Assembly: GCF_030412265.1 (NCBI RefSeq)
Contig: NZ_JAUHLN010000001.1
Coordinates: 682,001 to 746,000, forward strand
Direction: 5' to 3'
DNA: 64,000 nucleotides
Origin: Fictibacillus terranigra
Lineage (GTDB): Bacteria; Bacillota; Bacilli; Bacillales; Fictibacillaceae
Part shown: positions 34,052-43,905 of the stretch, in pieces
How the letters are laid out: every line of letters begins with the position of its first letter
Numbering within the stretch: the first letter of the stretch is position 1
The notes under the pieces: model-generated
Seen by the model: the letters and a program-made list of their open reading frames with translations, nothing else
The model's database searches: none
What the model was told of the DNA's origin: nothing
Position numbers and translations under genes: made by a program

Positions 34052-35500
34052 TTATAGGATGGGGGAGAGCAGGCGGGAAATAGATTCTCTGAACCGGATC
34101 CATTTTGAACGCTGCTGATATTGTTCCCATGTCAGCATTCTTGAAAGTTTGACATCCTCATGGAAAGCGTCCATCAGTTTTTTGGCAATCGTTTTGTTGT
34201 AAATAAAAGCATTGATCTCAAAATTGAGTTTTAAACTTCGGATATCGAAATTAGCGGTTCCGACAGAGGATATCTCATCATCGACCACGATCGATTTAGC
34301 ATGGATAAAGCCGTTGTCGTAAATATAGACTTTTGCTCCTGCCTTCAGCAAGTCACCAATGTTCGATAACGATGCCCAGTATACAAAGACATGATCCGGC
34401 TTATTCGGAATCATGATCTTTACGTCTACCCCGGAATGGCAGGCGATCCGCAGCGTGTCCAGCAGGCTGGCGTCAGGAATAAAGTAAGGGGTTTGAATGG
34501 TGATCGAATTTTTGGCCAGGGAGATCATCTTAATGTATCCGTCCTTAATTTGCGGCCATTGGGATTCAGGGCCGCTTGTCACAATCTGCATGCCGATGCT
34601 GCCCTTGCCGATCTCGTCTGGAAAAAGGACCGGGTCATAATCAATATCATGTCCATAAGAGGCTTGGTTCCAGTCCAGAATAAAGCGGGTTTGCATGGAG
34701 TGGACGGCCGTACCCTGGATCTTTAAGTGGGTGTCGCGCCAAAAACCAAACCTCGGATTAAGGCCCAAGTATTCATCGCCAACGTTAAAACCGCCGACAT
34801 ATCCAATCTTTCCGTCGATAATAACGATCTTCCGGTGGTTCCTGTAGTTCATCCTAAAATTAATGAAGGCAAACTTTGTCGGGAAGAAGACTTCGACCTC
34901 TCCTCCTGCTTTTCGAAGCTCTGAAAAAAAGCGCTTGGTGAGCCTTCGTGATCCCAATTCATCGTAAAGAACTCTCACCTTAACTCCCTGCTTCGCTTTT
35001 TCGATCAGCATATCTCTTATTTTTCTGCCAAGATTGTCTTTTTTTATGATGTAATACTGAAGGTGAATATGGTGCTCAGCCTGCTCGATATCCTTAAACA
35101 GGCTCTCGAATTTCTTTTCCCCATCGGTAAATATTTCAACGGAGTTATCTCTGGAAAATGGAGCTTGGTTATTGAGGAGCTGCATGTAGATCAGATCCTG
35201 GCTGGCCCGTTCAGGTTCGTTGCAGAACTCAAAAGAGCCCTCCCTAAGATGTTTCATCTGGCTGTTTAATGTTTTCTCCAAACCGAGCTTTTTTTGGTCA
35301 TCCCATTGAAAAAGCCGATTTCTGCTCAGGTTTTGCCCAAAGAGTAAATAAAGAAAAAAGCCTCCTAAGGGTATGAAGAGCAAAACAAGGAGCCAGGCCC
35401 AAGTGGAGCCGGCATCGCGGCGTTCCCGAAATACGATGACGGCCGCAAGCAATATATTCAAAATGGTAACGAGCATTAGTAAAATAGAAAAAATATGCAT
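34052..35500 (-). CDS. cls: Cardiolipin synthase
   Basis: The 482-residue enzyme has two N-terminal membrane helices (residues about 3-25 and 33-55) and two phospholipase-D HKD motifs: NHRKIVIIDG (H222, K224, D229) and HAKSIVVDDE near residue 400. It condenses two phosphatidylglycerols into cardiolipin and glycerol at the membrane. The start ATG 35500 has AAGGAGA upstream. Next to the osmoprotectant importer OpuA; cardiolipin rises under osmotic stress in bacilli, but no shared control element is visible. Confidence 0.93.
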   Translation of the reverse strand: MHIFSILLMLVTILNILLAAVIVFRERRDAGSTWAWLLVLLFIPLGGFFLYLLFGQNLSRNRLFQWDDQKKLGLEKTLNSQMKHLREGSFEFCNEPERASQDLIYMQLLNNQAPFSRDNSVEIFTDGEKKFESLFKDIEQAEHHIHLQYYIIKKDNLGRKIRDMLIEKAKQGVKVRVLYDELGSRRLTKRFFSELRKAGGEVEVFFPTKFAFINFRMNYRNHRKIVIIDGKIGYVGGFNVGDEYLGLNPRFGFWRDTHLKIQGTAVHSMQTRFILDWNQASYGHDIDYDPVLFPDEIGKGSIGMQIVTSGPESQWPQIKDGYIKMISLAKNSITIQTPYFIPDASLLDTLRIACHSGVDVKIMIPNKPDHVFVYWASLSNIGDLLKAGAKVYIYDNGFIHAKSIVVDDEISSVGTANFDIRSLKLNFEINAFIYNKTIAKKLMDAFHEDVKLSRMLTWEQYQQRSKWIRFRESISRLLSPIL

Positions 35501-35860
35501 AAATTCTCCTTAACAAGCAAGAGTACGGTAGATGTATAACATACCATATTCTCCTTGTATATTCCCAGTTCTTCAAATAATAAGCAGAGGGGCCGGTTGG
35601 ATTTTTTCATAAATAGAGTGTAGCATAATCCCATAAATTTCCGAATAGTTACTCAAAAGAAAGCATATGAAAGGATATTAGAGGATATGTCCATATATGT
35701 AAGTATATTATGGCTATCTGTTGGGATTCCTAATAGTAACTGTCACACACCCTTAAATCAAACGATACATAATTTGGTGCAGCATTGATACTTCTATACA
35801 ATAAAAAAGTTACGGTGAATCGTGGTTGTCGAAAAATGTCGTAAAATTAGAGGTGATGTT
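35501..35860. other. Divergent intergenic region between cls and opuA
   Basis: No ORF is supported. It holds the cls start region and, near its right end, the opuA promoter listed separately. AT-rich without clear repeats. Confidence 0.5.
35774..35802 (+). promoter_or_regulatory. Sigma-A-type promoter of the opuA operon
   Basis: TTGGTG, 17-base spacer, TACAAT, 58 bases before the ATG. Confidence 0.6.
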
Positions 35861-38799
<2,939 letters not shown>

Positions 38800-38808
38800 G
38801 AATGATTG

Positions 38809-38846
38809 AAAAGAGGGCAGCTTCCTGAAAGCTGTCCTCTTTTTTA
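38809..38846 (+). terminator. Rho-independent terminator of opuA
   Basis: AAGAGGGCAGCTT and AAGCTGTCCTCTT arms (one wobble) followed by a T-run. Confidence 0.9.
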
Positions 38847-38920
38847 GATAGACTAATGGCCAAATCCTTCTAATAAACTATAAGGAATACTGCAAATTGT
38901 TTGTTAAGGGGGAGTTCAGC

Positions 38921-39145
38921 ATGAATAACATCAATTGGGTCGTGGGCGATCCATACGTATATCAATCGCTGCAGCCGGCGGTAGGAAAGCCGGTTGTCGT
39001 CCAGACCGAGCGAGGGTCGGTCCGGGGGACGCTTAAACAGGTGGTTCCCGATCATATCGTCGTAGAATCCGCAGGAAACTCATTTCATATCCGCACGCAA
39101 GCGATCATCTGGGTGGTGCCGAATCCTCAGCTTATTCCCGAATAA
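38921..39145 (+). CDS. DUF2642-family protein (YuzF-like)
   Basis: A 74-residue soluble protein with a small SH3/LSm-like beta fold suggested by GKPVVVQTERGSVRGTLKQV and PDHIVVESAGNSFHIRTQ-IIWVVP, the signature of DUF2642. Function is unknown; several members are sporulation-associated. ATG 38921 has AAGGGGGA 8 bases upstream. It lies 58 bases before the manganese catalase gene, in the same direction and without a terminator between, so the two are likely one operon. Confidence 0.75.
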   Translation: MNNINWVVGDPYVYQSLQPAVGKPVVVQTERGSVRGTLKQVVPDHIVVESAGNSFHIRTQAIIWVVPNPQLIPE

Positions 39146-39203
39146 TCCTCCTGGGGACCACATAGGCTTTGAGGTAGTAGAAACACAGCGGGGGTGAAGC
39201 ATC

Positions 39204-40094
39204 ATGATAAAACGTGTGAACAAAATTCAGATCGAACTGCCGCGGCCGGAGCACGGAGACATGAACGGAGCCTCGGCCGTTCAGGAGCTTTTGGGCGGAA
39301 AGTTTGGAGAGATGTCTACACTGAATAATTACATGTTCCAGTCATTTAATTTTCGGGGAAAGAAAAAACTTAAACCTTTTTATGACTTGGTGGCCAGCAT
39401 CACGGCGGAGGAGTTCGGCCATGTGGAATTGGTGGCCAATACGATTAATCTCATGTCATTCGGCAATACGTTTCCGGGTGACCCGGACAGCACACCGCTG
39501 CAAAATGGGAAGGATGCACGCTATTCGCTCCATTTTACGACGACGCCTCAGACTGCCTACCCGGGTGACTCCATGGGCCGCCCGTGGAACGGAGAGTATG
39601 TAACCAATACCGGAAATCTTATAGCTGATCTTCTTCATAACTATCTGTTGGAGATCGGAGCGCGTACCCATAAAATGAGGGTGTATGAAATGACGGAGCA
39701 TCCAACAGCAAGAACCTTGACCGGTTATTTACTCGTCCGGGGAGGCACCCATATTATCGCTTATGCAAAGGCATTGGAAGTAGCAACCGGTGTGGACGTC
39801 GGAAAAATGCTTCCGGTTCCGAGACTCGACAACAGCAAGTTTGATTATGCAAAGAAATTTATGGATCAGGGACTTTATAATGTGCTGTATACGTGGGGAG
39901 AGCCTGAGTACCGCGACATCAGCAAGATCTGGAAAGGAAAGAACCCTGAAACCGGCCAGCAGTTAACGGTCATTGACGGCATGCCGGAAGGGGCTCCCGT
40001 ACCGGACTTTGAAGAACTTCCTGAGGAATTTGCCCCGGGCATCGACCGGGATGATTATGAGCGCATTTTGAAGAGGCTGATGTCGAATTTGTAA
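39204..40094 (+). CDS. Manganese catalase
   Basis: The 296-residue ferritin-like protein shows the di-manganese ligands on a four-helix bundle: a first Glu in VQELLGGKFGEMSTLNNY, EEFGHVE (ExxH) and a second EIGARTHKM (ExxxxH) motif. Length and the C-terminal tail (FEELPEEFAPGIDRDDYE) match the YdbD/YjqC-type non-haem catalases of bacilli. It breaks down hydrogen peroxide; some members sit in the spore coat. ATG 39204 follows GGGGGTGA. It ends in a strong terminator, which is followed by repeat locus C. Confidence 0.92.
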   Translation: MIKRVNKIQIELPRPEHGDMNGASAVQELLGGKFGEMSTLNNYMFQSFNFRGKKKLKPFYDLVASITAEEFGHVELVANTINLMSFGNTFPGDPDSTPLQNGKDARYSLHFTTTPQTAYPGDSMGRPWNGEYVTNTGNLIADLLHNYLLEIGARTHKMRVYEMTEHPTARTLTGYLLVRGGTHIIAYAKALEVATGVDVGKMLPVPRLDNSKFDYAKKFMDQGLYNVLYTWGEPEYRDISKIWKGKNPETGQQLTVIDGMPEGAPVPDFEELPEEFAPGIDRDDYERILKRLMSNL

Positions 40095-40101
40095 GGGGAT
40101 G

Positions 40102-40140
40102 CCGAATCGCCAGTGTATGATGGAGCGGTTCGGTTTTTTT
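40102..40140 (+). terminator. Rho-independent terminator of the manganese catalase gene
   Basis: CCGAATCGC/GCGGTTCGG arms (one G-U) and seven T. Confidence 0.9.
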
Positions 40141-40144
40141 GTGG

Positions 40145-40243
40145 TAATTGAGCCATCCGAGTACAGAATTGAGCCACACTCCAGCTAATTGAGCCAAACT
40201 CAGGAAGAATCAGCCTAAATCGAAATAATTGAACCAAACTACT
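40145..40243 (+). repeat. About 21-bp degenerate tandem repeats, locus C (five units)
   Basis: AATTGAGCC(A) cores start at 40146, 40167, 40187, 40208 (degenerate AATCAGCC) and 40227 (AATTGAACC), giving spacings of 21, 20, 21 and 19. Five bases after the catalase terminator T-run. The core differs from loci A and B, but period and position are the same. Confidence 0.75.
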
Positions 40244-40270
40244 TATTCAGAGTATTTCACTCGGAAAACC

Positions 40271-40300
40271 TTGACATCTGTCCTGAAAGTAAGGTAACAT
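40271..40300 (+). promoter_or_regulatory. Promoter of the structured leader RNA
   Basis: TTGACA, 18-base spacer, TAACAT; predicted start near 40307, just before the conserved-looking stem region. Confidence 0.6.
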
Positions 40301-40306
40301 ACTCTC

Positions 40307-40478
40307 AAACTAAAACATCAACAGCGGCAGAGGGAACAACCCGCAAGGTGCAATATGGCATCGCCGGCCTAATGTTCCGCCGTCTCCAAATTGGTGAATT
40401 ACATAGAGCAAGAGCTGACTAGACATCTAGAGGCTCGTTTAAGCAGATCACGTTCTGTTTAAGCGGGCTTTTTATACG
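40307..40478 (+). ncRNA. Unassigned structured RNA / riboswitch-like leader of a 31-codon ORF
   Basis: A short transcript is delimited by a good promoter and a strong terminator. Pairings visible: CGGC 40325-40328 with GCCG 40379-40382 and GGAACA 40333-40338 with TGTTCC 40373-40378 (outer stem), enclosing CCG/CGG and GGTGC 40347-40351 with GCATC 40358-40362. The 3' part has a 15-bp terminator stem (40433-40447 with 40454-40468, then T5). A competing hairpin GAGC-tga-CTAG-acat-CTAG-ag-GCTC (40412-40436) uses the same GCTC. Mutually exclusive hairpins before a small ORF are the usual riboswitch arrangement. I cannot match it to a known class; it might also act as a free sRNA. Confidence 0.6.
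40433..40473 (+). terminator. Terminator of the structured RNA
   Basis: GCTCGTTTAAGCAGA pairs with TCTGTTTAAGCGGGC over 15 bp allowing G-U, loop TCACGT, then five T. Confidence 0.85.
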
Positions 40479-40502
40479 GGAAAAATAGAGGGAGGAAAGC
40501 GC

Positions 40503-40598
40503 ATGTTCACTTTCTACTGGAGTCTATTGATCTTATTTTGGGTGATCGGACTGTTTATTTGGCATAAAATTTATCCGGATCAAAGAAGAGAGGGATAA
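40503..40598 (+). CDS. 31-residue membrane peptide
   Basis: ATG 40503 is preceded by GGGAGGAAA at good distance. The 31-residue product begins MFTFYWSLLILFWVIGLFIW, a single hydrophobic helix of about 20 residues, followed by a positively charged tail (HKIYPDQRREG), so an N-out/C-in membrane peptide is likely. It lies 30 bases after the terminator of the structured RNA and is probably expressed only by read-through. I recognise no family. Small membrane subunits of transporters or oxidases have this form, but no partner gene is adjacent. Confidence 0.6.
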   Translation: MFTFYWSLLILFWVIGLFIWHKIYPDQRREG

Positions 40599-40634
40599 GT
40601 GAGTAAACTGTCCGTCTGAAACGTAAACATGGAA

Positions 40635-40668
40635 AATCCCCATCCGGGCAGAAGGATGAGGATTCTTA
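40635..40668 (-). terminator. Terminator of the znuA-like gene (minus strand)
   Basis: AATCCCCATCC/GGATGAGGATT (one mismatch); on the minus strand the stem is followed by TTTTCC. Confidence 0.65.
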
Positions 40669-40670
40669 TT

Positions 40671-41615
40671 TTATTGAAGAACTTTTTTTAGAATGTTAAT
40701 GTTTTTTTCCATGAGGCTGATATAGTCTTGTTTACCTGAAATATCTTTTTGAGAGGGTGACTCCAAGTTATGGAAGGACAGGGCCTCGGCACCCACCTCA
40801 GATTTTACTGTATCGGCTACCCGCGGTTTGACATTGTCTTCAAACAAAACATAGCGGATCTGATGTTTCTTTGAAAGATTAATAATTTGCTGCAGCTGTT
40901 TCTGGGTCGGTTCATTGGACGGAGAAAGTCCGGAAATTGGAATCTGTTTTAATCCATATCGCTTCTCCCAATAACCATAAGCAGCGTGTGAAACAAGGAT
41001 TTCTTTTTTATGGCTGCCTTTCATAAGAGTTTTGAAGTCTTGATCAAGAGCAGCGATCTGAGATTTTAAATCCTCAAAGTTTTTCTCATAGTATTCTTTA
41101 TGAGGAGAATCTTTTTTCACCAATGCATTTTTTATGTTTTCCGCCATTTTTATGGAATGTAATGGATCAATAAACACATGGGGATCAACGTCTCCATGTT
41201 CATGATGCTCCTTTTGGCCTTCATGCTCCTCCTGAGCTTCGGCAAGCGATATCCCTTCTGAGGCTTTAACCACCATCGTTTGATCTTGATTCAATGTGTC
41301 GATGGCTTTGTCAGCAAATCCTTCCAATCCTGCTCCGTTATAGATAAAAATATCACCATCAGTCAGTTTGGACATCGTTTGAATCGTGGGTTCGTAGTCG
41401 TGAGGCTCGATACCTGCAGGTACTACATTTTGCACATTAACATACTTGCCGCCGATCTTTGCTGCAAAATCCTCAAGTGGAAAAATAGTCGTATTGATTT
41501 GTATTTTTTTGTTCTTATGAGCTGCTTCCTCGGCCGAACTGGTCTTGTTTTGGCCGGAACAGGCTGCAAGAATAAAAGAAAGAGCAGTGAACATGGCAAG
41601 CCATTTCATTTTCAT
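40671..41615 (-). CDS. Zinc ABC transporter substrate-binding lipoprotein (ZnuA/AdcA-like)
   Basis: The 314-residue lipoprotein has lipobox LAAC (Cys at residue 19), the cluster A-I metal-binding fold with PAGIEPHDYEPT (first His ligand) and DPHVFIDPLHS, and a His/Glu-rich mobile loop (EEHEGQKEHHEHGD) that marks zinc rather than manganese receptors. It would deliver Zn(II) to an ABC permease; no znuB/znuC genes are in the window, so it is an orphan or extra receptor. ATG 41615 is preferred over TTG 41624 by spacing from GAAAGG. A Zur box lies upstream. Confidence 0.88.
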   Translation of the reverse strand: MKMKWLAMFTALSFILAACSGQNKTSSAEEAAHKNKKIQINTTIFPLEDFAAKIGGKYVNVQNVVPAGIEPHDYEPTIQTMSKLTDGDIFIYNGAGLEGFADKAIDTLNQDQTMVVKASEGISLAEAQEEHEGQKEHHEHGDVDPHVFIDPLHSIKMAENIKNALVKKDSPHKEYYEKNFEDLKSQIAALDQDFKTLMKGSHKKEILVSHAAYGYWEKRYGLKQIPISGLSPSNEPTQKQLQQIINLSKKHQIRYVLFEDNVKPRVADTVKSEVGAEALSFHNLESPSQKDISGKQDYISLMEKNINILKKVLQ

Positions 41616-41654
41616 CGTATTCAACCTTTCAATATAAGATCTTACTGAAATATA

Positions 41655-41669
41655 TCGTAATGGTTACGA
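41655..41669 (-). promoter_or_regulatory. Zur box upstream of the znuA-like gene
   Basis: TCGTAATGGTTACGA, a 7-1-7 near-perfect match to the Zur consensus TCGTAATNATTACGA. Zinc-dependent repression is inferred. Confidence 0.88.
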
Positions 41670-41716
41670 TTTGTAAAGAGTTTTTCCTCATCTTCATCTT
41701 ACAAAAATCGCCATGA

Positions 41717-41745
41717 TTGACAGCCCGATGTATAAGGATTACAAT
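41717..41745 (+). promoter_or_regulatory. Promoter of the rpsN2 gene
   Basis: TTGACA, 17-base spacer, TACAAT; the Zur box begins five bases after the -10. Confidence 0.8.
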
Positions 41746-41750
41746 ACAAA

Positions 41751-41765
41751 ACGTAATAATTACGA
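41751..41765 (+). promoter_or_regulatory. Zur box of rpsN2
   Basis: ACGTAATAATTACGA matches 14 of 15 positions of the Zur consensus and covers the transcription start. Confidence 0.9.
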
Positions 41766-41791
41766 TTTAAGTAAGAAAGGAATGATGGATG

Positions 41792-42061
41792 ATGGCGAAA
41801 AAAGCAATGATCGAACGAGAGTTAAAACGTCAGGCGGTCTTTGAGCGCTATGCTGCCAAAAGAGCAGAATTGAAGGCGAAGGGAGATTATGAAGGTTTGA
41901 GCAAGCTTCCTAGAAACGCGAGTCCAACCAGGCTTCATAATCGATGCAAGGTGACCGGACGGCCGAGGGGAGTCCTTCGCAAGTTTGAGATGTCACGGAT
42001 TGCTTTTCGTGAACTTGCTCATAAAGGCCAAATTCCAGGCGTGAAAAAAGCAAGCTGGTAA
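41792..42061 (+). CDS. rpsN2: Zinc-independent ribosomal protein S14 (alternative form)
   Basis: An 89-residue S14 ([14 protein letters not shown]..., [34 protein letters not shown]) of the long type that lacks the CxxC zinc ribbon of the standard Bacillus S14 (61 residues). Under zinc starvation such paralogues replace the zinc form, freeing zinc and keeping ribosome assembly going; this is well established for B. subtilis RpsNB (YhzA), which is Zur-regulated. Two adjacent ATGs are possible (41789, 41792); the second gives the usual MAKK start. Confidence 0.93.
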   Translation: MAKKAMIERELKRQAVFERYAAKRAELKAKGDYEGLSKLPRNASPTRLHNRCKVTGRPRGVLRKFEMSRIAFRELAHKGQIPGVKKASW

Positions 42062-42063
42062 AA

Positions 42064-42105
42064 AGAGAAAGCTTTCTCTCACAAAACGTGAAGAGAAAGC
42101 TTTTT
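42064..42105 (+). terminator. Rho-independent terminator of rpsN2
   Basis: AAAGCTTTCTCTCAC pairs with GTGAAGAGAAAGCTTTT (small bulge), ending in a T-run. Confidence 0.85.
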
Positions 42106-42146
42106 ACTAATTTGCATTAAGCCCATGTCCTCACCGCCCAAATAAA

Positions 42147-42161
42147 ACGTAATGTTTACGA
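42147..42161 (+). promoter_or_regulatory. Distal Zur box upstream of the COG0523 gene
   Basis: ACGTAATGTTTACGA, 7-1-7 dyad. It lies 185 bases before the start codon. B. subtilis yciC (zagA) also has two separated Zur sites with long-range control, so the arrangement looks parallel. Confidence 0.85.
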
Positions 42162-42275
42162 TTTGAATCTTACCATACTCTTTTAAGAAGTAAAGGGGAC
42201 AGCGAAAATCCTTTTGATGAATAGATAATTTGTTTGTTTTTCTAGGTCTGGACCTGCCATCCATGATAAGATAAA

Positions 42276-42290
42276 ACATAATGATTACGA
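42276..42290 (+). promoter_or_regulatory. Proximal Zur box of the COG0523 gene
   Basis: ACATAATGATTACGA, 42 bases before the ATG at 42332. Confidence 0.8.
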
Positions 42291-42331
42291 TTTATAAAAA
42301 TAACAAGCATTTAATGATAGGAGGGCATCAT

Positions 42332-43324
42332 ATGACACAGTCACAAAAAATACCAACCTACATACTAAGCGGCTTTCTTGGCAGCGGAAAAACAACAGTA
42401 TTGCTCAAGATGCTGTCTGACTTTAAAAAGAGGGGGCTTAAGCCGGGCATCGTTCTTAATGAGCTCGGTCAGGTGAATGTAGAAGGGCATATGTTTAAAG
42501 GTGAAAAGATGCTGGAAATGCTGGACGGCTGTATTTGCTGTACGATACAGGACGATCTTCGCGAGGAGCTTCAGTTCTTTTTACAGGAAGAGAACGCTGT
42601 CGATGTATTACTGATTGAAGGTACAGGAGTGGCAAATCCGAAGGAAATTCTTGAAGCGCTGACCGATCCGCGTCTTCTTGACGGTTTTGAAACACAGTCC
42701 ATCATCAGTCTCGCCGATGCGAGCAAGTTCCTTGAGTATCAAAGCATTTTCTCCAGTTCAAGGGAAATACGGGAGATGCTCAATGAACAGATGACGAGCG
42801 CTACGCTTATTCTTTTAAACAAAATGGACCTTGTCAACGAGAAAATGAAAGAAAAGATCTATAAAAAAATTAGCAAGCTATTAAAAGCAGATGTTGAAAT
42901 CATAGAAACGGTCTATGGTGAAGTGGAGCTGGAGGAGCTGTTGAAGAAACGGATGAGCACGATTGCCGTCTCCCTTGGGGATGGAATGGAAGAAACCGGC
43001 CATTCGCATCACAATCATGAACACCACCACCACGAGCACCCTTTTAAAGCGTTTAAAATAGAAGATTTTCCTGCGGTCGAGCGGATCCGCTTTGAAAAAT
43101 GGCTGAAAAAGCTGCCTGGAAGTGTGCTGCGCGGAAAAGGAATGGTATCGCTGGCTTCTCCCTCTGGTCTCTATCAATTTCAATTCGCATCGAAAGAACT
43201 GGAGATAGAACGGATGGAAGACCAGACCTGCCGGACATGCCTGATTTTGATCGGTTATAACATGCCGATTGAGGAAATTCGAACTTCCTTTCAGCAGGAG
43301 GTTCTGCAGACATATAAAGTGTAG
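42332..43324 (+). CDS. COG0523/CobW-type zinc metallochaperone GTPase (YciC/ZagA-like)
   Basis: The 330-residue GTPase has a P-loop GFLGSGKTT (residues 14-22), the metal motif CICC (67-70) that defines zinc-handling COG0523 proteins, the NKMD guanine motif (LLNKMDL), a histidine-rich loop (GHSHHNHEHHHHEHP, about residue 220-235) and the C-terminal CobW domain. B. subtilis ZagA delivers zinc to proteins such as FolE under zinc limitation. ATG 42332 follows ATAGGAGGG; the frame opens 17 codons earlier inside the Zur box. It completes a Zur-controlled island with the znuA-like and S14 genes. Confidence 0.92.
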   Translation: MTQSQKIPTYILSGFLGSGKTTVLLKMLSDFKKRGLKPGIVLNELGQVNVEGHMFKGEKMLEMLDGCICCTIQDDLREELQFFLQEENAVDVLLIEGTGVANPKEILEALTDPRLLDGFETQSIISLADASKFLEYQSIFSSSREIREMLNEQMTSATLILLNKMDLVNEKMKEKIYKKISKLLKADVEIIETVYGEVELEELLKKRMSTIAVSLGDGMEETGHSHHNHEHHHHEHPFKAFKIEDFPAVERIRFEKWLKKLPGSVLRGKGMVSLASPSGLYQFQFASKELEIERMEDQTCRTCLILIGYNMPIEEIRTSFQQEVLQTYKV

Positions 43325-43338
43325 TTGCCCTACAATGG

Positions 43339-43887
43339 CTATTCATTAATGTTCAGAGCGGCTTCCTGCGTTTCCTCTTTAATTTGACCGATGACAGAGA
43401 TAGCAGCGCCCGCAGCTTGGATCCAGCTGCCAGTGATAATTAAGTCATCATTGTCAAAGAAGACAGACGGATGATAGTATCCGCCGTCTTCGAGCAGCTC
43501 ATATGAACCGCCCAGCGCCTGAAGTGAGTTCCCGATGGCCTGCAGGAGATTCCCTATAATATTTTCTGATTGTCCTGCCGTTGTGCTGTCCTCAAATTCG
43601 TCTGCTAAAGCAACCAAACCGCCTAATGCCTGGGTCCAATTTCCCGTTATGATTAAAATGTCCTCGATGTCGCCTTCAAAATCCATAAGAAGACCGGCGA
43701 TGACTGTAACGTTTCCGATCGCCTGAAGTTCATTTCCGATCAGTTCCAGTGAAAACGTTCCTTGCCCGCCGGCTTCAAGTGAATTTCCGGCAGCTTGCAA
43801 TGTATTGACGAAAATTAAGCAGACAGCTAAATTTCCGCACAGAACTGTAAAACATGCTACATTAAATGCATGATGATCAGAGAGCAC
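43339..43887 (-). CDS. Repetitive small-residue-rich protein, DUF6944-like
   Basis: Up to 182 residues made mostly of an imperfect repeat with GN-x-LQA-x-G cores: ANTLQAAG-like start, GNELQAIGN, GNWTQALGG, GNLLQAIGNSLQALGG and GSWIQAAGAA. Spacing between repeats is variable (about 20-45 residues), with acidic linkers. This resembles the DUF6944 repetitive family known from bacilli, of unknown function. The start is unclear: GTG 43887 has no ribosome binding site and overlaps the leader of the divergent gene; the hydrophobic first 30 residues may be partly non-coding. Confidence 0.6.
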   Translation of the reverse strand: MLSDHHAFNVACFTVLCGNLAVCLIFVNTLQAAGNSLEAGGQGTFSLELIGNELQAIGNVTVIAGLLMDFEGDIEDILIITGNWTQALGGLVALADEFEDSTTAGQSENIIGNLLQAIGNSLQALGGSYELLEDGGYYHPSVFFDNDDLIITGSWIQAAGAAISVIGQIKEETQEAALNINE

Positions 43888-43905
43888 GATGAAGGAGGAT
43901 TTATT

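Noticed and set aside
40307-40478. Assignment of the leader RNA to the c-di-GMP-I (CCGGCCTAA present) or cobalamin (AGGGAA, GGTGCAAT present) riboswitch
   Set aside because: Only isolated short motifs match; the GCAAAGCC and tetraloop-receptor parts of c-di-GMP-I and the B12 box of cobalamin riboswitches are missing.
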